Shown: positions 16,957-25,872 of the stretch, one piece after another
How the letters are laid out: every line of letters begins with the position of its first letter
How positions within the stretch are numbered: the stretch's first letter is position 1
DNA from: Cupriavidus agavae
GTDB taxonomy: Bacteria; Pseudomonadota; Gammaproteobacteria; Burkholderiales; Burkholderiaceae
Direction: 5' to 3'
Length of the DNA: 64,000 bases
Assembly (NCBI RefSeq): GCF_004217045.1
Contig: NZ_SGXM01000001.1
Span: 2,397,187 to 2,461,186, forward strand
Translations under genes and position numbers: made by a program
The notes under the pieces: model-generated
Databases searched by the model: none
The model's input: only the letters and a program-made list of their open reading frames with translations
What the model was told of the DNA's origin: nothing

Positions 16957-18393
16957 TTACGCAATATGCACTTCTTGCGTGGGCGGCCGGTCGCTGATCA
17001 GTTGCGGCAGCAGCGACCCGAACACCATGCCGCCGATCGAGAACAGCAGGCCCACCATCTGGGGCGGCACGGCGGCGTCGGCGAAGGCCACTTCGCAGGT
17101 CAGCCAGGACACCAGGCCTAGCACGATGGCCAGCAGGCCGCCCTGGCGCGTGGCCGGCTTCCAGAACAGCCCGAACGCCAGCGGCACGAACGACGACACC
17201 AGCGTCACCTTGTACGCGTTTTCCACCATGTGGAAAATGGACAGGTGCGAGTTCAGCGCGAACAGCGTGACCAGCACCGTGAACACCAGCACCACCGCCT
17301 GCATCACGCGCAGGAACTGCTTGTCGGTCAAATGGCGGAAATACGGTCTCAGGATGTTCTCGGCAAACGTGACCGACGGCGCCAGCAGCGTAGCCGACGC
17401 GCAGCTCTTGATGGCCGACAGCAGCGCGCCAAAGAACATTACCTGCGCGAACATCGGCGCGTGGGTCAGGATCAGTTGCGGCAGAATCAGTTGCGAATCG
17501 GTATTGATGTACTTTTCGACCATCTGCGGGTCGATCATCGTGGCCGAGTAGGCCAGGAACATCGGGATGAACGCGAAGAAGAAGTACAGCACGCCGCCCA
17601 GCACCGAGGCGCGGCCGGCAATCTGCTCGGTCTTCGACGAGGTCACGCGCTGGAACACGTCCTGCTGCGGGATCGACCCGAGCATCATCGTAAACAGCGC
17701 CGCCGCGAAGCCGATGATCTGCACGAGGTCCAGCGCCGGCCAGAACTCGAACTTGCCGGCTGCCGCCGCGTGCGACACCACCGCCGTGACGCCGCCGGCC
17801 TGGCCGCTGACCTCGTAGCCGATGTACAGCATGCCGATCACGATGATGATCATCTGGATGAAGTCGGTGACCGCCACCGACCACATGCCGCCGAACAGCG
17901 TGTAGACCAGCACGCTGGCCGCGCCGATCATCATGCCGGCGTCCTGCGACAGCGCGCCGTCGGATACCGTGTAGAACACCAGCCCCAGCGCCTTGATCTG
18001 CGCCGCCACCCAGCCCAGGTACGACACCACGATACACAGCGTGGTCAGCACCTCGGCCAGCCGGCCATAACGGTTATGGTAGTAGTCGCCGATCGTGAGC
18101 AGGTTCATCCGGTACAGCGGCCGGGCAAAGAACAGACCCACGAGAATCAGGCAGAGGGAGGAGCCAAACGGGTCGGACACCACACCCGACAGGCCCTCCT
18201 TGAGGAACACGGCCGGGATGCCAAGCACGGTTTCGGAGCCGAACCATGTGGCGAACACCGTGGCGGTAACGATGTAGAACGGCAGGCTGCGGCCCGCGAC
18301 GGCGAAGTCGGCGGTGCCCTTGACGCGCAGCGCCGCCCACAGGCCGATGCCGACCGAGATGACCCAATAGACGATGACGAACCAGATCAGCAT
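16957..18393 (-). CDS. sodium:solute symporter family transporter
   Basis: This 478-residue integral membrane protein belongs to the SSS family. About 13 hydrophobic helices are visible. Family landmarks include DFAVAGRSLPFYIVTATVFA and TWFGSETVLGIPAVFL in helix 1-2, LGWVAAQIKALG, and GSIPQQDVFQRVTSSKT in the central loop. It should use a sodium gradient to import a small solute; the substrate cannot be read from sequence. It appears monocistronic, with 200-270 nt of non-coding DNA at each end. Confidence 0.9.
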   Translation of the reverse strand: MLIWFVIVYWVISVGIGLWAALRVKGTADFAVAGRSLPFYIVTATVFATWFGSETVLGIPAVFLKEGLSGVVSDPFGSSLCLILVGLFFARPLYRMNLLTIGDYYHNRYGRLAEVLTTLCIVVSYLGWVAAQIKALGLVFYTVSDGALSQDAGMMIGAASVLVYTLFGGMWSVAVTDFIQMIIIVIGMLYIGYEVSGQAGGVTAVVSHAAAAGKFEFWPALDLVQIIGFAAALFTMMLGSIPQQDVFQRVTSSKTEQIAGRASVLGGVLYFFFAFIPMFLAYSATMIDPQMVEKYINTDSQLILPQLILTHAPMFAQVMFFGALLSAIKSCASATLLAPSVTFAENILRPYFRHLTDKQFLRVMQAVVLVFTVLVTLFALNSHLSIFHMVENAYKVTLVSSFVPLAFGLFWKPATRQGGLLAIVLGLVSWLTCEVAFADAAVPPQMVGLLFSIGGMVFGSLLPQLISDRPPTQEVHIA

Positions 18394-18609
18394 GCCGCTG
18401 CCCTATCCCAAAATGCCAGAAATGCCCTGGTGGCGAGAAACCGAATGCCGGCGGCGGCTGCATCGTGGCAACGGCCTGCCGGAGTCCAATTCATCGGTCG
18501 GGGCCGCGGGCGCCCGGCGGGGGGCATGAGCGGTCGTAGCCGAATCAAAACGCGGATTATAGCGACGGAGGCTGTCCGGGGCGAAAAAAAATCCCTCGGC
18601 GCGGAGAAA

Positions 18610-18640
18610 TGCCCGTATTCGGGCACTTCCTGTTGTATCG
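18610..18640. repeat. short hairpin repeat downstream of ubiB
   Basis: A stem TGCCCG/CGGGCA with a 4-nt loop is followed by CTTCCTGTTGTATC. A close relative occurs at 29991-30020 downstream of yqaA, including CTGYTGTATC. Both copies sit 20-50 nt past minus-strand stops, so they may end those transcripts. Confidence 0.5.
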
Positions 18641-18663
18641 CGGACGTTGCCGCGCCCGCCGCC

Positions 18664-20241
18664 TTACCAGTAGCCGGCCCAGGCCATCGCCTGGACGATC
18701 ACGATGCCGGCCAGGAAACCACCCATCAGCATCAGTGCCGTCGTCAGCCGGCGGTTGGTGCGGCGCTGCTCCACCACCAGCTGGGCCAGCAGCCGCTCCT
18801 GGTCGCCGTTGTTCACCATGGCGCGGCGCTCCAGGAACTGGTGCGCCAGGCGCGGGAAGTCCGGCAGCATCTTGGCCCATTGCGGCGCCTCCACCTTGAC
18901 GCGCTCCCAGGCGCCCTGCCAGCCCACCTGCTCGTACATCCAGCGTTCCAGGAACGGCTTGGCCGTCTTCCAGAGGTCGAGGTCGGGATCGAGTTGCCGC
19001 CCAAGCCCTTCAATATTGAGCAGCGTCTTCTGCAGCAGCACCAATTGTGGCTGAATCTCCACATTGAAGCGGCGCGAGGTCTGGAACAGCCGCATCAGCA
19101 CCATGCCGAGCGAAATCTCGCGCAGCGGCTTGTCGAAGTACGGCTCGCAGCAGGCCCGCACCGCCGACTCCAGTTCCTCGACCCGCGTCTCGGCAGGCAC
19201 CCAGCCCGACTCCACGTGCAGCAGTGCCACGCGGTGGTAGTCGCGCCGGAAAAAGGCGATGAAATTCTGCGCCAGGTAGTTCTTGTCGAACTCGGACAGC
19301 GCCCCGACGATGCCGAAGTCCAGCGCGATATAGCGCCCGAACGTCTCCGGCTGGATCGAAACCAGAATGTTGCCCGGGTGCATGTCCGCATGGAAGAAGC
19401 CGTCACGGAACACCTGCGTGAAGAAAATCTCCACGCCCTCCTCGGCCAGCTTGTGCATGTCCACGCCGGCCGCCTTGAGCGATTCGGTGCGCGAGATCGG
19501 GATGCCGTGCATCCGCTCCATCGTGAACACCGAGCTCGTGCACCAGTCCCAGAACACCTCGGGCACGCAGAGCAACTGGCTGTCGGCGAAGTTGCGGCGC
19601 AACTGGCTGGCATTGGCCGCCTCGATCATCAGGTCCAGCTCGTCGTGCAGGTACTTGTCGAACTCGCCCACCACTTCACGCGGCTTCAGGCGGCGGCCAT
19701 CGACCCAGAAGCGTTCGAGCCACGTGGCCATGTCCGCCATCAGCGCCAGATCGCTGTCGATGACCAGCAGCATGCCGGGGCGCAGCACCTTCACCGCCAC
19801 CTCGCGGCCATGGTTGGGCCCGCCGCGAAGCGTCGCAAAATGCACTTGAGCGATCGATGCACTCGCCACCGGCTGGTGCTCGAAGTTCTCGTAAAGCTGG
19901 TCCAGCGGGCGTCCGAGCGACTTTTCGATGATCCGGACCGCCAGCGCCGAATCGAACGGCGGCACCTGATCCTGCAGCATCGCCAGTTCGTCGGCGATAT
20001 CGGGTGGCATCAGGTCGCGCCGCGTGGACAGAACCTGTCCGAACTTGACGAAAATCGGGCCCAGCGCGGTCAGCGCCAGCCGCAGCCGCACGCCGCGCGG
20101 TTGTTCGAGCTTGCGGCCGATGGTGATGACCCGGACCAGGAACTTGATGCGCCGGCTCTTGAAGCCGGACAGCACGAGTTCGTCCAGCCCGTAGTACAGG
20201 ATGACAAAAATAATCTTGCAGAGTCGCAGCAGGCGGGTCAT
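18664..20241 (-). CDS. ubiB: ubiquinone biosynthesis regulatory protein kinase UbiB
   Basis: The 525-residue atypical kinase (ABC1/ADCK family) is needed for ubiquinone synthesis. It shows the family's KxGQ motif ([12 protein letters not shown], from Lys66), the alanine-rich loop SASIAQVHF, the ExD region [20 protein letters not shown] and the metal-binding LDFG. Two C-terminal hydrophobic helices ([20 protein letters not shown]) anchor it to the inner membrane. It follows ubiJ by 82 nt in the usual ubiE-ubiJ-ubiB order, here with a Tim44-like gene included. Confidence 0.95.
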   Translation of the reverse strand: MTRLLRLCKIIFVILYYGLDELVLSGFKSRRIKFLVRVITIGRKLEQPRGVRLRLALTALGPIFVKFGQVLSTRRDLMPPDIADELAMLQDQVPPFDSALAVRIIEKSLGRPLDQLYENFEHQPVASASIAQVHFATLRGGPNHGREVAVKVLRPGMLLVIDSDLALMADMATWLERFWVDGRRLKPREVVGEFDKYLHDELDLMIEAANASQLRRNFADSQLLCVPEVFWDWCTSSVFTMERMHGIPISRTESLKAAGVDMHKLAEEGVEIFFTQVFRDGFFHADMHPGNILVSIQPETFGRYIALDFGIVGALSEFDKNYLAQNFIAFFRRDYHRVALLHVESGWVPAETRVEELESAVRACCEPYFDKPLREISLGMVLMRLFQTSRRFNVEIQPQLVLLQKTLLNIEGLGRQLDPDLDLWKTAKPFLERWMYEQVGWQGAWERVKVEAPQWAKMLPDFPRLAHQFLERRAMVNNGDQERLLAQLVVEQRRTNRRLTTALMLMGGFLAGIVIVQAMAWAGYW

Positions 20242-20323
20242 GCGGAGTCTTCAGGGTGTGCGCCGCACGCAGCGGCGACGGAAAGCGACAAGGTGCGACG
20301 GGGCGAGGGCATCGGCCGGGCGA

Positions 20324-20995
20324 TCAACGGTGGGCCGAGGGCAGCGCGGCCGAACTGCCGGGGCCCGTGGACCGCTCCAGGCGCTCCAGGCGCTTTTCGA
20401 GCCGCGCCAGGTCATCGCGCAGGCGCGCCACATCGGCGCTGAAGCCGTCGAGCGCGGCATGGCGAACCAGCGTCGGCTGCTCGTCCAGCAGGTATTCGGT
20501 CACGTTGTCGAGCAGCGCCCGGCCCACGCGCGTGGCGCTTTCATGCGCCTGCCGCGCGCCATCGACCACGCGTTGCGCCACGCTGTCGCTGACCGGGCCG
20601 CCCATCACGCCGCGCAGGGCACGCGACAGGTCTTCGGCAGCATCCCAGCGCAGGTTGCGCGCCAGCGTGGAGACAGCATTGGCCAGTTCGGCATCGCCCT
20701 CGATCCGTACGTGGCGCATGGCGGCCGCCTGCCCGCCTTCGGCCACGTCCGCCACCACGAGCGGCCACTGCTGCAGCGGCACCAGCAACGTCACCGCCGC
20801 CAGCTCGGCCGGGGGCGCAAGTTCGATGCAGCCCTGCCCGGTCACGCGCAGCGACAGCGCGAAAGCGGCCGCGTCGAAAACGATCACGCGGCCGGCAAAC
20901 GGCGCCAGCAGGCTGCACGCCCAGGGTTCCTGTTCGATCAGGTGGTTCAATGCGGCGACGATCGGTGCGGCCAGCGGGGTCGGCAAGGCGTTCAT
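20324..20995 (-). CDS. ubiJ: ubiquinone biosynthesis accessory factor UbiJ
   Basis: The 223-residue product has an N-terminal SCP2 lipid-binding domain (about 1-115, starting LAAPIVAALNHLIEQEPWA and including GRVIVFDAAAFALSLRV). A C-terminal helical segment is rich in Arg, Leu and Asp (ADVARLRDDLARLEKRLERL), expected to coil. UbiJ binds ubiquinone intermediates and organises the Ubi complex. Its position between ubiE and ubiB is the strongest support. The C-terminal tail is Ser/Gly/Ala-rich and likely disordered. Confidence 0.9.
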   Translation of the reverse strand: MNALPTPLAAPIVAALNHLIEQEPWACSLLAPFAGRVIVFDAAAFALSLRVTGQGCIELAPPAELAAVTLLVPLQQWPLVVADVAEGGQAAAMRHVRIEGDAELANAVSTLARNLRWDAAEDLSRALRGVMGGPVSDSVAQRVVDGARQAHESATRVGRALLDNVTEYLLDEQPTLVRHAALDGFSADVARLRDDLARLEKRLERLERSTGPGSSAALPSAHR

Positions 20996-21024
20996 GGCGT
21001 CCGGGGAGTTCGGGCTTGGCCCAA

Positions 21025-21052
21025 CAAAAAAGGCCCACGCGTACGTGGGCCT
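21025..21052 (-). terminator. intrinsic terminator of the Tim44-like gene
   Basis: On the minus strand, a 9-bp stem AGGCCCACG/CGTGGGCCT with a 4-nt loop is followed by TTTTTTG. It lies about 60 nt past the Tim44-like stop and just before ubiJ, so ubiJ-ubiB may need their own promoter or read-through. Confidence 0.85.
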
Positions 21053-21113
21053 CCATTCTAAGCTACTCGCCCGCCGCTTCCTGTCATCGAAGCGGCCGAG
21101 AGCGTGTCAGCGA

Positions 21114-22121
21114 TCAGGACTCCTGCTGGATACCAGCCAGTTGCCAGCCACCGCTGCCCGCCGTCGACTTGGCCAGGTTCCAGACTTCGCCGAACGGCTG
21201 CGCTGCTTCGTCGGCCTTCTCGCGGATCATGCCCGAGAAGCGCACGCTGGCGATGTACTGGGTGTCGGTCGTCTCGATCCCGAGCAGTTGCGCGTCGAGC
21301 GTCACCACATCGGTCTTGTTGACCTCGCCTGCCGGGCGCTCGGCCAGATCCATCTTCAGCTCGGCGAACATTTCCGGCGTCGAGAACTCGCGGATATCGT
21401 CGAGGTTGCCGGCATCCCAGGCGGCCTGCAGGCGCACGTAGTGGACCTTGGCATTGCGCACGAACGAGTCGACGTCGAAGTCGGCCGGCACGCCCCACGG
21501 CTGCTGGGCCGCTACGGCGCCCGCTGCGGCGGCACCACCCATCACGGGATTGGCTGCCGCGCCACCATAGGACGGCGCGTTCGACACCGGGGTATCGGCC
21601 TGACGGAAAGTCGGCTCCGCGTCACGCGCGGCGCCACCGAACGGCGAGTTATTGCCGCTGGCGTTGCCCATGCCCGCGAAGGCCGGCTGGCGCGAGGTCT
21701 TCGAGCCGCCGCGGAACTTGCGGATCAGCCAGACGGCGACCAGTGCGATCAGGCCGAACAGGATGATGTTGCTCAGGATGCTGGCGGCTGCGCCGCCGAG
21801 ACCGAAGTGCGAGAGCAGGTAGCCGATACCCAGGCCAGCCGCGAGGCCGCCGAGCATGCCGCCCCAGTTACGCTTCGGCGCCGCGGCCGCTGCGCCACCG
21901 GCAGCGCCGGCCGCAGCCGGAGCCGCCGCGTTCTGCGCGGGCTGGCCCGGCGCGGCGTTCTGCTGCGGCGGCGTGGCCTGGCGCTGCTGCGTCACGTTGG
22001 ACGACTGCTTGCCGACGCTGCGCGAACCGCCCATGCGCTTGGCTTCCGCATCCATTGCCGCCCCGAATGCCACCGTCGCGATCAGCGCGATGGTAAGGAA
22101 TTTTCCACGAAAAGAAGTCAT
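21114..22121 (-). CDS. Tim44-like domain membrane protein
   Basis: A 335-residue protein. It starts with a signal or membrane segment (FLTIALIATVAFGAAMDAEA). Low-complexity Ala/Gln/Pro follows, then a glycine-rich pair of hydrophobic helices (GGMLGGLAAGLGIGYLLSH and ILSNIILFGLIALVAVWLI). After a second low-complexity linker comes a Tim44-like C-terminal domain (FDVDSFVRNAKVHYVRLQAAWDAG to EVWNLAKS). Bacterial Tim44-like proteins have an NTF2-like fold and no settled function. It lies between ubiE and ubiJ and has its own terminator. Confidence 0.85.
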   Translation of the reverse strand: MTSFRGKFLTIALIATVAFGAAMDAEAKRMGGSRSVGKQSSNVTQQRQATPPQQNAAPGQPAQNAAAPAAAGAAGGAAAAAPKRNWGGMLGGLAAGLGIGYLLSHFGLGGAAASILSNIILFGLIALVAVWLIRKFRGGSKTSRQPAFAGMGNASGNNSPFGGAARDAEPTFRQADTPVSNAPSYGGAAANPVMGGAAAAGAVAAQQPWGVPADFDVDSFVRNAKVHYVRLQAAWDAGNLDDIREFSTPEMFAELKMDLAERPAGEVNKTDVVTLDAQLLGIETTDTQYIASVRFSGMIREKADEAAQPFGEVWNLAKSTAGSGGWQLAGIQQES

Positions 22122-22172
22122 ATGCAGTGATCCCCTGTCATTTCCGGCTTATTTTTGTCCGGATATGGCGAA

Positions 22173-22904
22173 TTAGTACTTTCTACCGACGTGGAGCGCC
22201 ACGACTCCGGCCGTCAGATTGAAGTATTCGACCTTTTCGAGGCCCACTTGTTCCATCAAGCGTACAAGTGAACCCTGGTCTGGATGCATTCTGATCGATT
22301 CCGCGAGATAGCGATAGCTAGGGGCATCCCCGGCGACGCGTTCGCCCAGCCACGGCAACACCTTGAACGAGTAAACATCGTAGGCTTTTTCCAGCGGCTT
22401 CCAGACCTTGGAGAACTCCAGCACCATGACCTTGCCGCCCGGTTTGGTTACCCGGCGCATCTCCGCCAGCGCCCGGTCCTTGTGGGTCATGTTGCGCAGG
22501 CCGAAGGCCACCGTGACCAGATCGAAATAGTTGTCCGGGAACGGAATCTTCTCGGCGTCGCAGAGCGCCACCGGCGTGACCACGCCCTTGTCGAGCAGGC
22601 GGTCGCGGCCCACACGCAGCATCGACTCGTTGATGTCGGTCAGCCAGACTTCGCCGGTCGGCCCGGCCTTCTTCGCGAACGCCTTCGCCAGATCGCCCGT
22701 GCCACCGGCGATGTCCAGCACCTTCTGGCCCGGCCGCACATTGGCCTGGGCGATGGTGAAGACCTTCCAGAGCCGGTGCATGCCGCCGGACATCAGGTCG
22801 TTCATCACGTCGTACTTGCTCGCCACCGAATGGAAAACGCCGGCTACCTTGCCGGCCTTTTCCGTTTCGTCGACTTTTTCGAACCCGAAGTGGGTTTCGC
22901 TCAT
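22173..22904 (-). CDS. ubiE: ubiquinone/menaquinone C-methyltransferase UbiE
   Basis: The 243-residue SAM-dependent enzyme C-methylates the quinone ring in ubiquinone synthesis. The SAM site is [12 protein letters not shown] (about 62-73). Family signatures are [20 protein letters not shown] near the N-terminus and [24 protein letters not shown] in the middle. Length and both UbiE signature patterns are complete. It follows the DUF971 gene by 22 nt and leads the ubi block. Confidence 0.96.
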   Translation of the reverse strand: MSETHFGFEKVDETEKAGKVAGVFHSVASKYDVMNDLMSGGMHRLWKVFTIAQANVRPGQKVLDIAGGTGDLAKAFAKKAGPTGEVWLTDINESMLRVGRDRLLDKGVVTPVALCDAEKIPFPDNYFDLVTVAFGLRNMTHKDRALAEMRRVTKPGGKVMVLEFSKVWKPLEKAYDVYSFKVLPWLGERVAGDAPSYRYLAESIRMHPDQGSLVRLMEQVGLEKVEYFNLTAGVVALHVGRKY

Positions 22905-22926
22905 TCTCTGACTCCAGGTACTGAAT

Positions 22927-23343
22927 TCAATGGTGATGGCCGCACGCGTGGCCGCCCGGGGCGGCCATCGGGGTGTCGCGGTCCGCCCCGGCGGCCTCCA
23001 GCCGCTTCAGGTAGTCCGCCCAGAGCGCGTCCTGCTCGTCGCCCAGCCGGTAAAGCAGTTCCCACGAGTAGATGCCGGTGTCGTGGCCGTCGTCGAAGCG
23101 GATCAGGATCGCGTAGTTGCCCACGGGCTCCACGGCTGCGATGCCCACGCCGCGCTTGCCGGTCTGCAGCGTTTCCTGGCCCGGGCCGTGGCCCTTTACT
23201 TCCGCCGAGGGCGAATACACGCGCAGCAGCTCGAACGGCAGCCGCCAGGTGCGGCCGTTGTCGAAGCCGACTTCGAGCACGCGCGACTGCGTGTGCACGG
23301 TCAGCGCGGTGGGGTGCGGGGTGTCTTTGTCCAGGCCGGCCAT
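22927..23343 (-). CDS. DUF971 (GBBH-like N-terminal domain) protein
   Basis: The 138-residue protein has the DUF971 domain: [36 protein letters not shown], and [17 protein letters not shown]. In eukaryotes this domain is the zinc-binding N-terminus of gamma-butyrobetaine hydroxylase; in bacteria it is often free-standing next to Fe-S or quinone genes. The C-terminus ends in a His/Cys cluster, HACGHHH, which could bind metal. It is just upstream of ubiE and probably shares its mRNA. The role is unknown. Confidence 0.88.
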   Translation of the reverse strand: MAGLDKDTPHPTALTVHTQSRVLEVGFDNGRTWRLPFELLRVYSPSAEVKGHGPGQETLQTGKRGVGIAAVEPVGNYAILIRFDDGHDTGIYSWELLYRLGDEQDALWADYLKRLEAAGADRDTPMAAPGGHACGHHH

Positions 23344-23364
23344 GTTACGGGCGCGACGTCGCCG

Positions 23365-25242
23365 TCACGCATCTTGTACGACCCGATAGCTTACTCCACC
23401 GTCTCCGGCTTGCCCATCCGCCGCCCGCACATAGCGCAGGCGCCGGTCGTGGAACGCCGCCACGGTGCTGCGGTGGGCAATGCTGACGATGGTCGCGTCG
23501 GGCAGCGTCTCGACCATCAGCCGGTACATGGCCGCCTCGGTTTCCTCGTCAAGCGCGCTTGTGGCTTCATCGAGGAACAGGAAATCGGGCTTCTGCAGCA
23601 GCGCGCGGGCAAACGCCAGCCGCTGCTGCTCGCCCGGCGACAGGCGCAGCGACCAGTTGTCGAACACGTCCAGGTGCCTGACCAGCGCGCCAAGCCGCGC
23701 CTGCTCCAGCACCCGCGCCAGCGCGTCGCGCGAATGGGCGGTGCCCGCGTCGGGGTAGGACAGCGCATCGGCCAGCGTGCCGATCGGCAGGTAGCTGCGC
23801 TGCGGCAGGAACAGCACGCGTGCCTGCGGCGTGGTGATGCGCCCGGCGCCGTACGGCCAGATGCCGGCCAGCGCGCGGAACAGGACACTCTTGCCGCAAC
23901 CCGAAGGCCCGTTCACGAGCCAGCGCTCGCCCGGTCCGATCGTCAGCGAGAACGGCGCCACCAGCGGCAATTGCGCCGGCTGTGCCTGCGGATCGACGCC
24001 CTCTTCGTCCACGTCGAGGTCGGCACGCACCGGCAGTGCCAGCGCGAGGTCGGAAATGGCGATATGGCGATCCGCCGGGTTGGCCGAAGGGGCCACCTCG
24101 ATATCGCCGGCGCCGCCCGGCGCCAGGTCCTCGCGCTCGGCCACGCGCATCGCTTCCTGGAAATCGATCAGGCGGTTGGCGGCGGCCTTCCAGCCGACCA
24201 GCGTCGCGTAGCTGTCGACGAACCACGACAGTGCGCCCTGCACCTGCCCGAACGCCGAGTTGATCTGCATGAGCCCGCCGAGCGTGAGCTTGCCGGAGAA
24301 GTAGCGCGGAGCGGCCACCAGCAGCGGGAAGATGATGGCGAACTGGCCGTAGCCCGAATTCACGAACGTCAGCCGCCGCGTGTAGCGCATCAACTGGTTC
24401 CAGTTCGCGCGGATGCGTTCGAAGCGCGCGCGCAGGCTGGCCTCCTCGGTTGGCTCGCCGCGATAGAGCGCCACGGGCTCGCTGTTCTCGCGCAGGCGCA
24501 CCAGCATGAAACGGAAATTTGCCTCGTACTGTTCCTGCTGGAACGACAGGCCGATCAGCGGCCGCCCGACAAAGTGGGCAATCAGCGACCCCACCACCGC
24601 GTAGGCGATGGCGAACCAGACCATGTAGCCGGGGATCGTCACGTCCACCCCGCCCAGCATGAAGCTGATCGGGCCGGACACCACCCAGAGGATGCCGATG
24701 AACGAAACCAGCGTGACCACGGAGTTCAGCAGCCCCATCGACAGCGTCAGCGCCCCGTCCGTGAACTGGCGCAGGTCGTCGGCCAGGCGCTGGTCGGGGT
24801 TGTCGGTGGAGTGGGTCTGCTCGATGCGGTAGTACGCCTGGTGGCCGAGCCAGCGTTTCAGGAACGTGCCGGTCATCCATGTGCGCCAGCGCATCTGGAG
24901 CATCAGCTGGTAATACTGCCGGAAGATGGCCAGCACGATGAAACAGGCGGCGATCCACGAGAACCGCAGCAGCAGCGCCTTGAACGAGACGAAATCGCGC
25001 TGCTCGATCGCGTTGTAGAACACGCGGTTCCACTCGTTGAGCAGCACGTTGATGTAGACGATGCCGAGGTTGAGCGCCACCACCAGCACCAGCAGCCCGA
25101 GCCCCGCCTTGCGGTCCTCGGACTTCCAGTACGGCTTGATCAGCGCCCAGGTGGCGCCGAGGCGCAGCCGGCTTTGCTCTTTGAGTGCCTGGGCGGGGAC
25201 GGCCGGGCCGGGCACGGTGACGGATGACGGGGTGGAAGACAT
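23365..25242 (-). CDS. ABC transporter, SbmA/YddA type, permease fused to ATPase
   Basis: This 625-residue inner-membrane half-transporter has an N-terminal transmembrane domain of the SbmA/BacA-like type (IKPYWKSEDRKAGLGLLVLV, LNEWNRVFYNAIEQRD, WRTWMTGTFLKRWLG, THSTDNPDQRLADDL). A C-terminal ATPase follows, with Walker A GPSGCGKS, signature LSPGEQQR and Walker B FLFLDEATSALDEE. A 40-residue charged linker separates the domains. Relatives move peptides, vitamin B12 or very-long-chain acyl-CoA; the substrate here is not determinable. It should act as a homodimer. Confidence 0.9.
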   Translation of the reverse strand: MSSTPSSVTVPGPAVPAQALKEQSRLRLGATWALIKPYWKSEDRKAGLGLLVLVVALNLGIVYINVLLNEWNRVFYNAIEQRDFVSFKALLLRFSWIAACFIVLAIFRQYYQLMLQMRWRTWMTGTFLKRWLGHQAYYRIEQTHSTDNPDQRLADDLRQFTDGALTLSMGLLNSVVTLVSFIGILWVVSGPISFMLGGVDVTIPGYMVWFAIAYAVVGSLIAHFVGRPLIGLSFQQEQYEANFRFMLVRLRENSEPVALYRGEPTEEASLRARFERIRANWNQLMRYTRRLTFVNSGYGQFAIIFPLLVAAPRYFSGKLTLGGLMQINSAFGQVQGALSWFVDSYATLVGWKAAANRLIDFQEAMRVAEREDLAPGGAGDIEVAPSANPADRHIAISDLALALPVRADLDVDEEGVDPQAQPAQLPLVAPFSLTIGPGERWLVNGPSGCGKSVLFRALAGIWPYGAGRITTPQARVLFLPQRSYLPIGTLADALSYPDAGTAHSRDALARVLEQARLGALVRHLDVFDNWSLRLSPGEQQRLAFARALLQKPDFLFLDEATSALDEETEAAMYRLMVETLPDATIVSIAHRSTVAAFHDRRLRYVRAADGQAGDGGVSYRVVQDA

Positions 25243-25417
25243 GGCGCCAGCGGGTTGGCCCGCCGCATCAGGCCGGCAGGCATGTTGTTGTTCGACCGGA
25301 GTCAGACGCCCCGCCGCGCGGGCGGGTTCCGTACCAGACCGTTACGGCACTTTACCAAGCCACGGAAAACCGTGCGCCGACGCAACGATCCGCGCGATTC
25401 CGCCGGCGCCCGGCCTG

Positions 25418-25861
25418 TCAGTCCGCGCTTCCCGGTTCGGACAGTGCCGACAGCGCCAGCCGCAGCGCCGGCAGCCGGCCCGCCAGCTCGGCGATCCGGT
25501 CCGGCTCGGCCGCCCGCTGGGGCGCCGCCCAGACTGCCTCGGGGAAGTGGGTGTCCCAGCGGTAGCGCGGGATGATGTGCCAGTGCAGGTGCGGCACCAT
25601 GTTGCCGAAGGCCGCCAGATTGACCTTGTCCGGCGTCATGATCTCGCGCACCAGGCGCTCGACGCGCGCCACCAGGCGCATCAGCCAGGCCTGGTCGGCC
25701 TCGTCGAGGTCGGTCAACTCGGCTGCGTGCTCGTTCCAGACCACGCGGCAAAACCCGGGAAAGCGGTCCTGCTCGACCAGGATCACGCGCGCACGGTCGC
25801 CCATCCAGACCAGCTCGCCGCCGTCGGCTTCGCAGAGGGGGCAGTTGGGATGTCGGTGCAT
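25418..25861 (-). CDS. HIT-family hydrolase
   Basis: This 147-residue histidine-triad protein has the motif HLHWHIIPRY, giving the H-x-H-x-H catalytic triad. The N-terminal CPLCEADGGELVW supplies a C-x-x-C seen in HIT proteins that bind zinc. HIT enzymes cleave nucleotide-phosphoramidates or dinucleoside polyphosphates. The start MHRHPNCPLCE is the natural N-terminus; the open frame beyond it overlaps the next gene. It lies 11 nt downstream of the large oxidoreductase and may be co-translated. Confidence 0.88.
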   Translation of the reverse strand: MHRHPNCPLCEADGGELVWMGDRARVILVEQDRFPGFCRVVWNEHAAELTDLDEADQAWLMRLVARVERLVREIMTPDKVNLAAFGNMVPHLHWHIIPRYRWDTHFPEAVWAAPQRAAEPDRIAELAGRLPALRLALSALSEPGSAD

Positions 25862-25872
25862 GGCTGGCGGCT

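Noticed and set aside
17230..20442. Open frame of 1070 codons on the plus strand
   Set aside because: It is antisense to the symporter and ubiB genes, His/Arg/Gln-rich, and typical of third-position GC bias on the opposite strand.
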